Assembly (NCBI GenBank): GCA_003153315.1
Contig: PLYA01000008.1
Coordinates: forward strand, 44,245-108,244
Direction of reading: 5' to 3'
DNA: 64,000 nt
Origin: Bacteroidota bacterium
Lineage (GTDB): Bacteria; Bacteroidota; Bacteroidia; B-17B0; Aurantibacillaceae
The notes under the pieces are model-generated. The model made no database searches, had not been told where the DNA came from, and saw only the letters and a list, made by a program, of their open reading frames with translations. Positions 17,666-26,450 of the stretch are shown piece after piece. Both the position numbers and the translations under genes were made by a program. Every line of letters begins with the position of its first letter. Position 1 is the first letter of the stretch.

Positions 17666-20600
17666 ATGCACAAACTGGTTAAAGGCATTATAACTTTCTC
17701 TCTAAAAAACAAAGGCTTTGTTATTATAGCAACCATTGTAACCATTATTGCCGGTATTATTGCCTATATAAACACGCCTATAGAAGCCTTTCCGGACGTT
17801 ACAAATACACAGATTATTGTCATTTCTCAATGGCCCGGTCGTAGTGCAGAAGAAGTAGAGAAATTTGTTACGATTCCTTTAGAGATTGCCTTAAATCCAT
17901 CGCAGAAAAAAACCTCTATACGTTCTACATCTTTATTTGGTTTATCTGTTTTAAAAGTAACTTTTGATGATGGTGTGGATGATGCTTTTGCAAGACAACA
18001 AGTAAACAATCTTTTGCGTGATGTTGACTTACCCGACGGTGTAAGTAATGAAATAGAACCTCCTTATGGTCCAACCGGAGAAATATTTCGTTTTACAGTT
18101 ACCAGTAAAACATTAGGTGTTCGCCAACTTAAAACCATTGAAGATTGGGTAATTGAACGTAATTTAAAATCAGTACCCGGTATTGCTGATGTAGTTAGTT
18201 TTGGTGGAGAAGTAAAAACCTACGAGATAATTGTAAAACCAACGCTTCTTACTAAATATAATATAACCCCTTTGGAAGTTTTTCAAGCCGTTTCAAGAAG
18301 CAATATCAATGTGGGAGGGGATGTTATTCAAAAGAATAATCAAGCTTATGTGGTTCGTGGAATCGGGTTACTTACCTCAATAGCTGACATAGAAAACATT
18401 ATTATTGACTATGCTGATGGGGTACCCGTTTTAATAAAAAATGTAGCTACAATAAAAGAAAGTGCACTTCCAAGATTAGGACAGGTAGGAAGAGATACTG
18501 CAAATGATGTGGTAGAAGGTATTGTGGTGATGCGTAAAGGAGAAAATCCGGGACAAGTTATCTCCAGATTAAATGTAAAAATTGCAGAGTTGAACGATAA
18601 AATATTAACAGGAGATGTAAAGATTAAAACATTTTATAACCGAGAAGATTTAATACATTTTTGTACCCATACCGTTATTCATAACCTGTTAGAAGGTATA
18701 ACATTTGTAACCATAATTGTTTTCCTATTTATGGCTGATTGGCGTACTACAGTTATTGTAGCCATCATTATTCCATTGGCACTGTTATTCGCATTTATTT
18801 GTTTGCGCTTAAAGGGCATGACAGCCAATTTGCTATCGATGGGGGCGGTAGATTTTGGAATAATCATAGATGGTGCCGTCGTTATGGTAGAGGGTGTGTT
18901 TGTAGTACTTGACCACAAGGCCTCAAAGATTGGAATGGAGAAGTATAATAAACTTTCCAAACTTGGTTTAATAAGAAAGAACGGTGTTGAAACAGGTAAA
19001 GCCATTTTATTTTCGCAATTAATTATTATCAGTTGTTTGTTGCCTATTTTTTCTTTTGAAAAAGTAGAGGGTAAAATGTTTTCTCCATTAGCTTATACTT
19101 TAGGGTTTGCATTATTAGGGGCACTTATATTTACCCTGTTTTTATTACCCACACTCATCAGTTTCTTATTGAACAAAAATGTAAAGGAAAAGCACAACTA
19201 CTTGGTTGAGTTTATCAATAAAGTTGTTATTCGTACTTTTAATAAACTTCATTCCATAAGAAGAACAGCAATTATTGTGGCAGGTATTTTTATGGTGGTT
19301 GGCTTATATCTGTTTCATTTTTTAGGGTCTGAATTTTTACCTCAATTAAATGAAGGCTCTATTTATGTTCGTGCTAATTTACCACTAAGTATTTCATTAG
19401 ATGAATCCGTAAGGCTTAGTAATAAAATGCGAAGGGTTTTTATGCAATTTCCTGAAGTAAAACAAGTAATCTCTCAGGCAGGCAGACCAAATGACGGAAC
19501 TGATGCAACTGGTTTTTACAACGTAGAATTTCATGTTGATTTAGTTCCTAAAGACGATTGGAAAAGAAACATTTCAAAGACCGAACTAATTGCTGAAATG
19601 CAGGACAGTTTGGATGTTTTTTCTGGAATCAATTTTAACTTTTCTCAGCCCATTATGGATAATGTAGAAGAAGCTGTATCGGGTGTTAAAGGCTCTATAG
19701 CCGTTAAAGTATACGGAGATGACATGCCTAGTATTGAAGCCAGGGCTACCCAAATATATGGGGTTTTGAAAACAGTAAAAGGAATTGAAGATTTGGGTGT
19801 AATTAGAAATATAGGTCAGCCGGAATTACGCATTGAGTTGGATGAAGTAAAGATGGCTCAATTTGGTGTAACAACTGCTGATTGTAATGCTGTAATTGAA
19901 ATGGCTATAGGTGGAAAGGCTGCCACTCAATTTTACGAAGGTTTTAAAAAGTTTGATGTGCGTATTCGTTTTAGTAAAGAATATAGGAAAACAGAAGCAG
20001 AAATAGCGAATATATTAGTGCCTTCCATTAATGGGGTAAAAATTCCACTTAAAGAAATTGCTAAAATATATACTACAACAGGCCCTTTACTTATTTTTCA
20101 TGATGATACAAAAAGGTTTTGTGCGGTAAAATTCTCTGTACGTGGCAGAGATATGGGAAGCACTATTGCGGAAGGGCAGGAAAAAGTGAATGCACAAATT
20201 AAAACACTTCCAAAAGGACAATCGATTTTATGGTGTGGTGATTTTGAGAACCAAGAGCGGGCTCAAGACCGCCTTAAACATGTTGTGCCTATCACCATTT
20301 TATTAATCTTCATTATTCTGTTTGGTCTGTTTGGTAATTTCGGAGATGCTGGTTTATTACTATTAAATATTCCTTTTGGTTTGGTTGGAGGTATTATTGC
20401 CTTGCTGCTTACAGGCGTAAACTTTAGTATATCTGCTGGTATTGGGTTTATTGCACTAATGGGTGTTTGTATTCAGAACGGAGTAATTCTAATGTCGGTA
20501 TTTAAAAAGCACATTGTAGATGAAGGTCAATCTGTTACCGAAGCTGTAAAAAGCGGTGTAGCAGCAAGGGTGCGTCCAGTAGTAATGACGGCTACCATCG

Positions 20601-20779
20601 CTATTATAGGGTTATTACCTGCAGCTACCTCAACGGGTATAGGGTCGGAATCCAGTAAGCCTCTTGCAATTGTGGTAATAGGCGGTTTATCCTTAGCAAC
20701 AGTTTCTACGCTTCTTATCTTCCCGCTTATCTTTGAAAGTATTTATAAGCGTAAATACCGCAAAGAAGAGAAAGCATAA
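17666..20779 (+). CDS. Heavy-metal RND transporter (CusA/CzcA family)
   Basis: A 1037-residue inner-membrane pump with the twelve-TM, two-large-periplasmic-loop RND layout. The TM4 motif DFGIIIDGAVVMVEG is diagnostic of the HME (heavy-metal efflux) subfamily, where HAE drug pumps have a different DD-containing sequence. The N-terminal PIEAFPDVTNTQIIV and C-terminal GIGFIALMGVCIQNGVILMS are also typical. Proton-driven export of divalent (Czc) or monovalent (Cus) metal is expected; the ion cannot be decided by eye. It is the last gene of the tolC-adaptor-pump operon, 12 bp after the adaptor; no metal-responsive regulator lies beside it. Confidence 0.94.
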   Translation: MHKLVKGIITFSLKNKGFVIIATIVTIIAGIIAYINTPIEAFPDVTNTQIIVISQWPGRSAEEVEKFVTIPLEIALNPSQKKTSIRSTSLFGLSVLKVTFDDGVDDAFARQQVNNLLRDVDLPDGVSNEIEPPYGPTGEIFRFTVTSKTLGVRQLKTIEDWVIERNLKSVPGIADVVSFGGEVKTYEIIVKPTLLTKYNITPLEVFQAVSRSNINVGGDVIQKNNQAYVVRGIGLLTSIADIENIIIDYADGVPVLIKNVATIKESALPRLGQVGRDTANDVVEGIVVMRKGENPGQVISRLNVKIAELNDKILTGDVKIKTFYNREDLIHFCTHTVIHNLLEGITFVTIIVFLFMADWRTTVIVAIIIPLALLFAFICLRLKGMTANLLSMGAVDFGIIIDGAVVMVEGVFVVLDHKASKIGMEKYNKLSKLGLIRKNGVETGKAILFSQLIIISCLLPIFSFEKVEGKMFSPLAYTLGFALLGALIFTLFLLPTLISFLLNKNVKEKHNYLVEFINKVVIRTFNKLHSIRRTAIIVAGIFMVVGLYLFHFLGSEFLPQLNEGSIYVRANLPLSISLDESVRLSNKMRRVFMQFPEVKQVISQAGRPNDGTDATGFYNVEFHVDLVPKDDWKRNISKTELIAEMQDSLDVFSGINFNFSQPIMDNVEEAVSGVKGSIAVKVYGDDMPSIEARATQIYGVLKTVKGIEDLGVIRNIGQPELRIELDEVKMAQFGVTTADCNAVIEMAIGGKAATQFYEGFKKFDVRIRFSKEYRKTEAEIANILVPSINGVKIPLKEIAKIYTTTGPLLIFHDDTKRFCAVKFSVRGRDMGSTIAEGQEKVNAQIKTLPKGQSILWCGDFENQERAQDRLKHVVPITILLIFIILFGLFGNFGDAGLLLLNIPFGLVGGIIALLLTGVNFSISAGIGFIALMGVCIQNGVILMSVFKKHIVDEGQSVTEAVKSGVAARVRPVVMTATIAIIGLLPAATSTGIGSESSKPLAIVVIGGLSLATVSTLLIFPLIFESIYKRKYRKEEKA

Positions 20780-20803
20780 AAGTGAGATTGGAAAGAAAGT
20801 CGA

Positions 20804-21985
20804 TTAATCAGAATCCTCATCTTCTGTTGCCCCTTTTCGGCTACTCAAGGTATTAAATATACGCGCGGTTTGATATACATTTTTATCTAAACGGTTGCTT
20901 AAAATAACCACGATTGTTTTATCTGCTTTTCGATATTGAAATGCACTTCTGTAGCCATGCCACCAACCATTATGAAAAACAATGGTATCTCCTCCGTTGG
21001 GATTAATGCGAAAGCCTAAGCCATAATACCTTCCATAACCTGTGCCGGCACGTGGTTTAGTAGCTTCGTTAATATTGGCAATAATCTTTCCTTCAAATAA
21101 ATTTTTAGCAAACAAAAGCATGTCCTGTGTAGTAGAGCAAACCCCTTTATCACCCACCACATAATCAAACTCATCTGTACCAATGGGGCGTTTATGGTAA
21201 TCAAAAGAAAAAGCCTGATTTTTTAAAGAGTCTGTAACGCTAAAAAAGTAAGTATTGCTCATTCCACAAACATCAAAAACATTTTGTTTTATAAAAGCCT
21301 GAAAGCTCTGGCCGCTAAGTTTCTCAACTAATAATGCCAATATAACATAATTAGTATTGTTGTATTGAAAACGTCTGCCGGGTTTAAAATAAACCGCTGG
21401 TTTGTGCAAGGCAAGTAAATCTAAAACTCCCTGATTTGTAAGCAAAGTATCTGCTTTTGGCAAGTGATAATAAAAATATAAATAGTTAGGTATCCCGCTG
21501 GTGTGCGATAATAAGTTTTCTATAGTTATGTTCTTATATGGAAAATCCGGAAAGTATTTATCTATTTTATCTTTAATAGAAAGCTTGTTCTGTTCTTTCA
21601 GCTTTAAAACGGCAACAGCCGTAAACATTTTGCTTACAGAGGCTAATTGAAAAACGGACTCATTGCAAAGATTTTTTTTGTTTTTAATGTTTTCAAAGCC
21701 CATGGCTTTTTGATAAATAGTAGTATCATGATACAAAACGGCCACACAACCGTTAAATATTCCTCTTTTATAATCTGTAGTAAAAATAGAATCTAAGGCA
21801 AAATGCTTTTTTTGTAATTGTTTTGATAAAACAGGGGCAGGTAAAGCGCTGATTTTTTTTGCCGAAATATAATTTTTAACAACGGGCATATTTTCGCCTT
21901 TGCTTAAGCCTATATATGAGGCTAATGCAATTAAGCAAATACCGGATATGATTAAAAATAATATACGCATTTCTTTAGGTCGCAT
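20804..21985 (-). CDS. Serine hydrolase, class C beta-lactamase-like
   Basis: The ORF as tracked runs to 22234 and would overlap hemL; the ATG at 21985 (MRPKEM) or 21970 (MRILF) directly precedes a hydrophobic signal/anchor segment, so I use 21985. The mature part has the penicillin-recognising fold motifs: SxxK as ASVSKMFTA, a YxN-type motif in FQYNNTNYV, and the third box near HNGWWHGY. These enzymes include peptidases, esterases and DD-peptidases of the periplasm; real beta-lactamase activity is uncommon. It is divergent from hemL, sharing about 90 bp of promoter region. Confidence 0.85.
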   Translation of the reverse strand: MRPKEMRILFLIISGICLIALASYIGLSKGENMPVVKNYISAKKISALPAPVLSKQLQKKHFALDSIFTTDYKRGIFNGCVAVLYHDTTIYQKAMGFENIKNKKNLCNESVFQLASVSKMFTAVAVLKLKEQNKLSIKDKIDKYFPDFPYKNITIENLLSHTSGIPNYLYFYYHLPKADTLLTNQGVLDLLALHKPAVYFKPGRRFQYNNTNYVILALLVEKLSGQSFQAFIKQNVFDVCGMSNTYFFSVTDSLKNQAFSFDYHKRPIGTDEFDYVVGDKGVCSTTQDMLLFAKNLFEGKIIANINEATKPRAGTGYGRYYGLGFRINPNGGDTIVFHNGWWHGYRSAFQYRKADKTIVVILSNRLDKNVYQTARIFNTLSSRKGATEDEDSD

Positions 21986-22076
21986 AATTAAAAACTTATA
22001 TGCAATTTTGCAACAATATAAGACGAAAACGAGGGTTGTATAATTGCCCCTACAATAAAGTAATTCACAAGACACT

Positions 22077-23363
22077 ATGTATAAAAGAGAAAAGTCAACT
22101 GCATTGTTTGAAAAAGCAAAAACATTTTTTCCGGGAGGAGTTAACTCGCCTGTGCGTGCATTCCGCTCGGTAGGCGGTGTTCCGCTATTTATAAAAAAGG
22201 GGGGAGGCTCTCGCATTTGGGATGCAGATGACAATGAATATATTGATTATTGTGGCAGTTGGGGCCCGCTTATTTTAGGGCACGCAAATGACGAAGTGTT
22301 AAAAAAAGTTAGCGAAGTGATGCAGAACGGAACTTCTTTTGGTGCACCCACCGAGCTGGAGAATGAATTAGCAGAACTAATTTTAAGTAATCATAAATAT
22401 ATAGAAAAACTACGCTTTGTAAGTTCGGGTACAGAAGCGGTGATGAGTGCTATTCGTTTGGCAAGAGGATATACCAAGCGTAATAAAATACTAAAGTTTG
22501 AAGGTTGCTTTCACGGTCATGCCGATTCGGTGTTAGTTAAGGCCGGTTCGGGTTTGGTTACTTTTGGTAACACCTCATCAGCAGGTATTCCGCAAAGTTT
22601 TGTAAACGAAACACTTGTTGTTTCTTTAGACAGTGAAGCTGCAGTTGAGCAGGCTTTTAAAGAACACGGTAAAGATATTGCCTGTATTATTATAGAACCA
22701 ATTCCTGCCAACAATGGATTGCTATTGCAGCGAAAAGAGTTTTTACAATTCCTGCGCGATATTTGTACCAAGCATGGTTCCTTATTACTTTTTGATGAAG
22801 TTATTTCCGGATTTCGTGTGGGCTTTGAAGGAGCTGCGGGTTATTATAATATCAAGCCCGATATTATGACCTTCGGTAAAATTATTGGCGGGGGATTCCC
22901 TGTTGGAATGTATGCTTCGAGCAAAGAAATTATGAGTTCCATTTCTCCGGAAGGAAATGTTTATCAAGCGGGTACGCTTAGCGGAAACCCTGTTGCTATG
23001 GCGGCAGGTATTGCACAACTAACAGCATGTTTAAAACCAAATTTTTATACGCAATTAGAAGAGAAAACAAAAATGCTTGTTAGCGGAATCGAGCAACAAT
23101 TCAAATCTCATGGAATAAAATTTAAAACCTTTCAAATAGGTTCTATCTTTTGGTTTTCTTTTTCAGACATGAAGCATGTGCGCAAAGCAGAAGATATTAG
23201 TGCAGACGGCATTAAACAATTTAACGAGCTTTATCATAAATTGCATGAGCACGGTATTTACTTCGGGCCTTCGGGTTATGAAGTGGGTTTTGTTTGTGCG
23301 GCACATACTAAAGAAGATATTGAAAGAACAATTAGTGTTTTCGGAGATGTTTTGAAAAACTAA
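22077..23363 (+). CDS. hemL: Glutamate-1-semialdehyde 2,1-aminomutase
   Basis: A 428-residue class-III PLP aminotransferase with GSA-aminomutase signatures: FPGGVNSPVRAF at the start, SSGTEAVMSAIRLARG, LLFDEVISGFRVG and the Schiff-base Lys in TFGKIIGGGFPVG at residue 268. It converts glutamate-1-semialdehyde to 5-aminolevulinate in the C5 heme pathway. Length is as expected and nothing is missing. No other heme gene lies beside it; the next gene downstream is an unrelated secreted protein. Confidence 0.97.
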   Translation: MYKREKSTALFEKAKTFFPGGVNSPVRAFRSVGGVPLFIKKGGGSRIWDADDNEYIDYCGSWGPLILGHANDEVLKKVSEVMQNGTSFGAPTELENELAELILSNHKYIEKLRFVSSGTEAVMSAIRLARGYTKRNKILKFEGCFHGHADSVLVKAGSGLVTFGNTSSAGIPQSFVNETLVVSLDSEAAVEQAFKEHGKDIACIIIEPIPANNGLLLQRKEFLQFLRDICTKHGSLLLFDEVISGFRVGFEGAAGYYNIKPDIMTFGKIIGGGFPVGMYASSKEIMSSISPEGNVYQAGTLSGNPVAMAAGIAQLTACLKPNFYTQLEEKTKMLVSGIEQQFKSHGIKFKTFQIGSIFWFSFSDMKHVRKAEDISADGIKQFNELYHKLHEHGIYFGPSGYEVGFVCAAHTKEDIERTISVFGDVLKN

Positions 23364-23372
23364 ACCCCTTTG

Positions 23373-23981
23373 ATGAAATCATTTCTTTTTGTATTCTGTT
23401 TTTTATTTGTTGGGGCTGTTACTTTCTCGCAAAAGGGCTATGATGCAGGTTATATCATAAAGAATAACGGAGATACAGTAAGAGGAAAAATAAAGGACAG
23501 AAAATATACTACCAGTCCGGGTAATTCTGATAAGATAACTTTTATTGATGAGAAAGGAAATAAAGATAAAATAACACCTAATGAAATAAAGGCTTATTGC
23601 AAAAGGGGTTCTATGTTTTATAGAACCCTACCTGTTGGATTGGAGGCTAAGAAGCAGTTTGTTCAAATCATAGAATACGGCGAGGTAATATTGTTTGGCT
23701 ATACCAGTAATTCGTTTGTATCTACAGCCTTTTCAAGCGTTAAACCCACAAGCAGTAAAGATAATCATGCCATATCACAAACTGATGTGGTGTATTTTTA
23801 TCAGAAAAGCAAAGACCCAAACAGTTTGATGAAAGTAAAGCGAGATAAATTTGAAAGCGTATCCTTGTTTTATTTTAAAGATGATGCCAAATTGATAAAA
23901 CAGATTGAAGATAAATCCTTGAAGTATCAGGATATTGAGCTTGTTGTAAAAATGTATAATGAATTTGTGGCAAAGAAATGA
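23373..23981 (+). CDS. Secreted protein of unknown function
   Basis: The track starts at a TTG (23370); the following ATG at 23373 is the natural start and gives 202 residues. A signal peptide ends near VTFSQ. The mature protein opens GYIIKNNGDTVRGKIKDRKY, a pattern I recall from many Bacteroidota exported proteins that begin with a short beta-rich segment containing NGDTVxGxI. No catalytic motif is visible. It lies 9 bp after hemL and may be co-transcribed with it, without any obvious functional link. Confidence 0.72.
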   Translation: MKSFLFVFCFLFVGAVTFSQKGYDAGYIIKNNGDTVRGKIKDRKYTTSPGNSDKITFIDEKGNKDKITPNEIKAYCKRGSMFYRTLPVGLEAKKQFVQIIEYGEVILFGYTSNSFVSTAFSSVKPTSSKDNHAISQTDVVYFYQKSKDPNSLMKVKRDKFESVSLFYFKDDAKLIKQIEDKSLKYQDIELVVKMYNEFVAKK

Positions 23982-24053
23982 TTGCGAGGAAGTATAACAA
24001 AGCAATTTATATAACTGATGAGATTGCCGCGTTTCGCTCGCAACGACGGGTTG

Positions 24054-24896
24054 TTACAACTCACTTATTCTAATCATATCTTTTGCTCTAATGCCCCTTT
24101 CGGTATTTGCCAAATTACAACACTCATTTACCGAATCATGCTCAAAGAAAAGCGTCCAGTTTTCTGTTACGGCGTTTTGCAAAATGCACTCTTTTTCTTT
24201 CAGTGTTTCAAGCGGGCGAACATCATAACCCATTACATAAGGTATAGGCAAGTGCCCTACCGAAGGGATTAAATCGGCGCAAAACAAAACCTTAGTTCCC
24301 TTATAGGTAATTAAAGGCAGCATCATGCTTTCGGTATGTCCGTTAACCAACAATACTTCAAAGCCTGGCAACCACTCGCATTCTTTATCAAGAAAATTCA
24401 ATTGTCCGCTTTCTTTTATGGGCATAATGTTTTCCTTTAAAAAACTTGCTTTCTCCCTGAGGTTAGGGTTTGTTGCCCAATCCCAATGCTTGGTGTTACT
24501 CCAGTATTTAGCGTTCTTAAACACGGGTTCCAGTTTTGTTTTAGATGAATCAGTCCACTTAATACTGCCTCCACAGTGGTCGAAATGCAAATGGGTAAGA
24601 AACACATCCGTTACATCATTAAAAGTAAAGCCGTGTTTGGCAAACGATTTCTCTAAAGAATCATCGCCATGCAAATAGTAATAAGCAAAGAACTTTTCGT
24701 TTTGCTTATCGCCCAGTCCGTTATCAATTAATATCAGGCGGTTATCGGTTTCAACTAACAGACAACGCATGGCCCAGTTGCACATATTGTTTTCATCGGC
24801 AGGGTTGCTTCTGTTCCAAACTGATTTTGGTACTACGCCAAACATAGCGCCCCCATCCAACTTAAAATACCCGCTGTTTACTGTATATAGTTTCAT
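24054..24896 (-). CDS. MBL-fold metallo-hydrolase
   Basis: A 280-residue soluble metallo-beta-lactamase-fold protein. The metal motif THLHFDHCGG sits near residue 110, a second His in NGHTESMM near 187, and an Asp in LFCADLIPS near 208. Family members include lactonases and other hydrolases, and the AHL-lactonase-like length and layout make quorum-quenching one possibility that cannot be supported by sequence alone. It lies 4 bp downstream of the MazG-like gene in the same direction, so the two form an operon. Confidence 0.86.
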   Translation of the reverse strand: MKLYTVNSGYFKLDGGAMFGVVPKSVWNRSNPADENNMCNWAMRCLLVETDNRLILIDNGLGDKQNEKFFAYYYLHGDDSLEKSFAKHGFTFNDVTDVFLTHLHFDHCGGSIKWTDSSKTKLEPVFKNAKYWSNTKHWDWATNPNLREKASFLKENIMPIKESGQLNFLDKECEWLPGFEVLLVNGHTESMMLPLITYKGTKVLFCADLIPSVGHLPIPYVMGYDVRPLETLKEKECILQNAVTENWTLFFEHDSVNECCNLANTERGIRAKDMIRISEL

Positions 24897-24900
24897 AATC

Positions 24901-25227
24901 TTATTTTAGTTTATCGTTGTTTTTATGTCTTTCAGCATCTCTGTTGGTTTTCTTTTGCAGGTTTTCTTCCAAAGCTTTATCCAAATCAATACCTGTTTGG
25001 TTAGCAATGCACATCAACACAAACAACACATCGGCAAGTTCTTCGTCTAACTTTTTGTGTTTATCGCTTTCTTTTTCTGATTGCTCTCCGTAACGGCGAG
25101 CCATAATACGTGCCACCTCCCCTACCTCTTCGGTTAAGATGGCCATGTTGGTAAGCTCATTAAAATAACGAACCCCGTGGGTTTTTATCCACTTGTCTAT
25201 TTTTTGCTGAGCTTGTTGGATGGTCAT
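24901..25227 (-). CDS. MazG-like nucleotide pyrophosphohydrolase
   Basis: A 108-residue all-alpha protein with the MazG metal-binding pattern: EEVGEVAR in helix 2 and EELADVLFVLMCIAN (ExxD) in helix 3. Single-domain forms hydrolyse (d)NTPs to monophosphates and pyrophosphate and are assigned to nucleotide-pool cleaning. The length is that of the single-domain subgroup. The stop is 4 bp before the start of the MBL-fold gene on the same strand. Confidence 0.88.
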   Translation of the reverse strand: MTIQQAQQKIDKWIKTHGVRYFNELTNMAILTEEVGEVARIMARRYGEQSEKESDKHKKLDEELADVLFVLMCIANQTGIDLDKALEENLQKKTNRDAERHKNNDKLK

Positions 25228-25235
25228 GCTACAAA

Positions 25236-25478
25236 TTAATTAATGAAACAGGTAATATTAGGATTTGTATTGGTTTGGTTTTGATCGGTACACTCCTTGG
25301 TTGCAACCGACTTTGTGTTGTTTATAGTTGTAGTTTTTGTTTGTGATGTAGTAGATGTACTCCCCTGACCGCTTGTATTTATACTTATGTAAGTGGTTGT
25401 ATACATACAGGTATAATTCTTCTTACAAGAAGCTAATCCTATAATTAAAAATACAAGTATTGTCTTCGATTTATTCAT
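25236..25478 (-). CDS. Small Thr/Ser-rich lipoprotein
   Basis: The ATG at 25478 gives 80 residues beginning MNKSKTILVFLIIG and a lipobox LASC with the Cys near residue 18. The mature part is a low-complexity Ser/Thr/Asn/Gln stretch with three further cysteines. No family recognised. It lies 8 bp before the MazG-like gene on the same strand. Confidence 0.6.
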   Translation of the reverse strand: MNKSKTILVFLIIGLASCKKNYTCMYTTTYISINTSGQGSTSTTSQTKTTTINNTKSVATKECTDQNQTNTNPNITCFIN

Positions 25479-25550
25479 GTATACAAACATAAATAAAAAT
25501 CCCCCGCCTTTTTAGCCTTAATTACGCAAGATTAGTAAAGCGTGGGGATA

Positions 25551-25578
25551 TTGTTTTAAAGCGGAAATTCTATATTTG
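25551..25578 (+). promoter_or_regulatory. Bacteroidota-type promoter upstream of the barrel gene
   Basis: TTG at 25551-25553, a 17-nt spacer and TATATTTG at 25571-25578 match the -33/-7 consensus and sit 28 bp before the ATG of the outer-membrane protein at 25607. Confidence 0.65.
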
Positions 25579-25606
25579 TACTGCTTTATTAATTAAAAAC
25601 AATACC

Positions 25607-26434
25607 ATGAAAAAAGCTTTTGTATTTTCTGCTATACTGGCAAGCTGTGTTGCTTTAACTACTGTTGCCGGCAACCCTGATGACAATAACCCTATTAAAA
25701 AAGCTTTGCCCCTGATACCCGAAGGTGGCGGTGATGGCAATAAATTCAGCATTGGTATAGCGGCAGGAACCACTATTCCTTTACAAGATTACAGTAATAC
25801 CGGAAAAGGCTCTGATTCTACTCATATCACCGGCTCCGCACAAACAGGCATTCACTTTAACGCCACAATTGGATATAACGTTTATAAAATTATTGGTGCA
25901 ATGGTTATGGTTGGTGGCAACATCAATTCATACAATGGTGCTACAAGCAGTTTGGGTACAGCTATTACTCCTTCCGGATCACATTATGTGGGGCAATACT
26001 TGGCGGGGCCTTATATTTCTATTCCTATAGGAAAGAAGTTTTTTATAGAGGCACGTGCTTTAGTGGGGTTAATGACCTCTCACTATCCTGAGCTTTCCAG
26101 TAGTTATTCGGCTTCTTTTGGAAGTTTTGCTTCTACCAATATTTCCTATGATTTAAAATATAAACCAGGAACAGCATTTGGATATAGTGGGGTTGTGGGC
26201 GCTAAGTATATGCTCGGCAATCACTTTGGGATAACCTTGCATGCGGCATACTCTGGTTCAAACATGAAATATCCAAGTAATACGATACATTTTGTAGAAA
26301 CTACTTCCAGTATTTTTCAGGTTTTATCGCCTACCACTAATCTGAATACGAATACGACGACGACTTCCACTACCCTTGTACACATGTCAATTGGTATGAT
26401 AAATATTTCGGCAGGTGCGGTGTTCTCTTTTTAA
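25607..26434 (+). CDS. Outer-membrane beta-barrel protein
   Basis: A 275-residue protein with a signal peptide ending near TTVAGNP, then a series of short amphipathic strands with alternating aromatic and glycine residues (KFSIGIAAGTTIPL, VGAKYMLGNHFGITLHAAYSG) and a C-terminal Phe, as in small OmpW/OmpA-like barrels. A Thr-rich loop lies near residue 250 (NTNTTTTSTT). No specific substrate can be named. A good promoter precedes it and it is convergent with gcvP. Confidence 0.78.
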   Translation: MKKAFVFSAILASCVALTTVAGNPDDNNPIKKALPLIPEGGGDGNKFSIGIAAGTTIPLQDYSNTGKGSDSTHITGSAQTGIHFNATIGYNVYKIIGAMVMVGGNINSYNGATSSLGTAITPSGSHYVGQYLAGPYISIPIGKKFFIEARALVGLMTSHYPELSSSYSASFGSFASTNISYDLKYKPGTAFGYSGVVGAKYMLGNHFGITLHAAYSGSNMKYPSNTIHFVETTSSIFQVLSPTTNLNTNTTTTSTTLVHMSIGMINISAGAVFSF

Positions 26435-26450
26435 GAGAAAGAATAGAATA

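Noticed and set aside
20804-22234. Serine hydrolase starting at 22234
   Set aside because: The first 83 residues are antisense to hemL and hydrophilic/unpatterned; the signal segment begins at 21985 or 21970.
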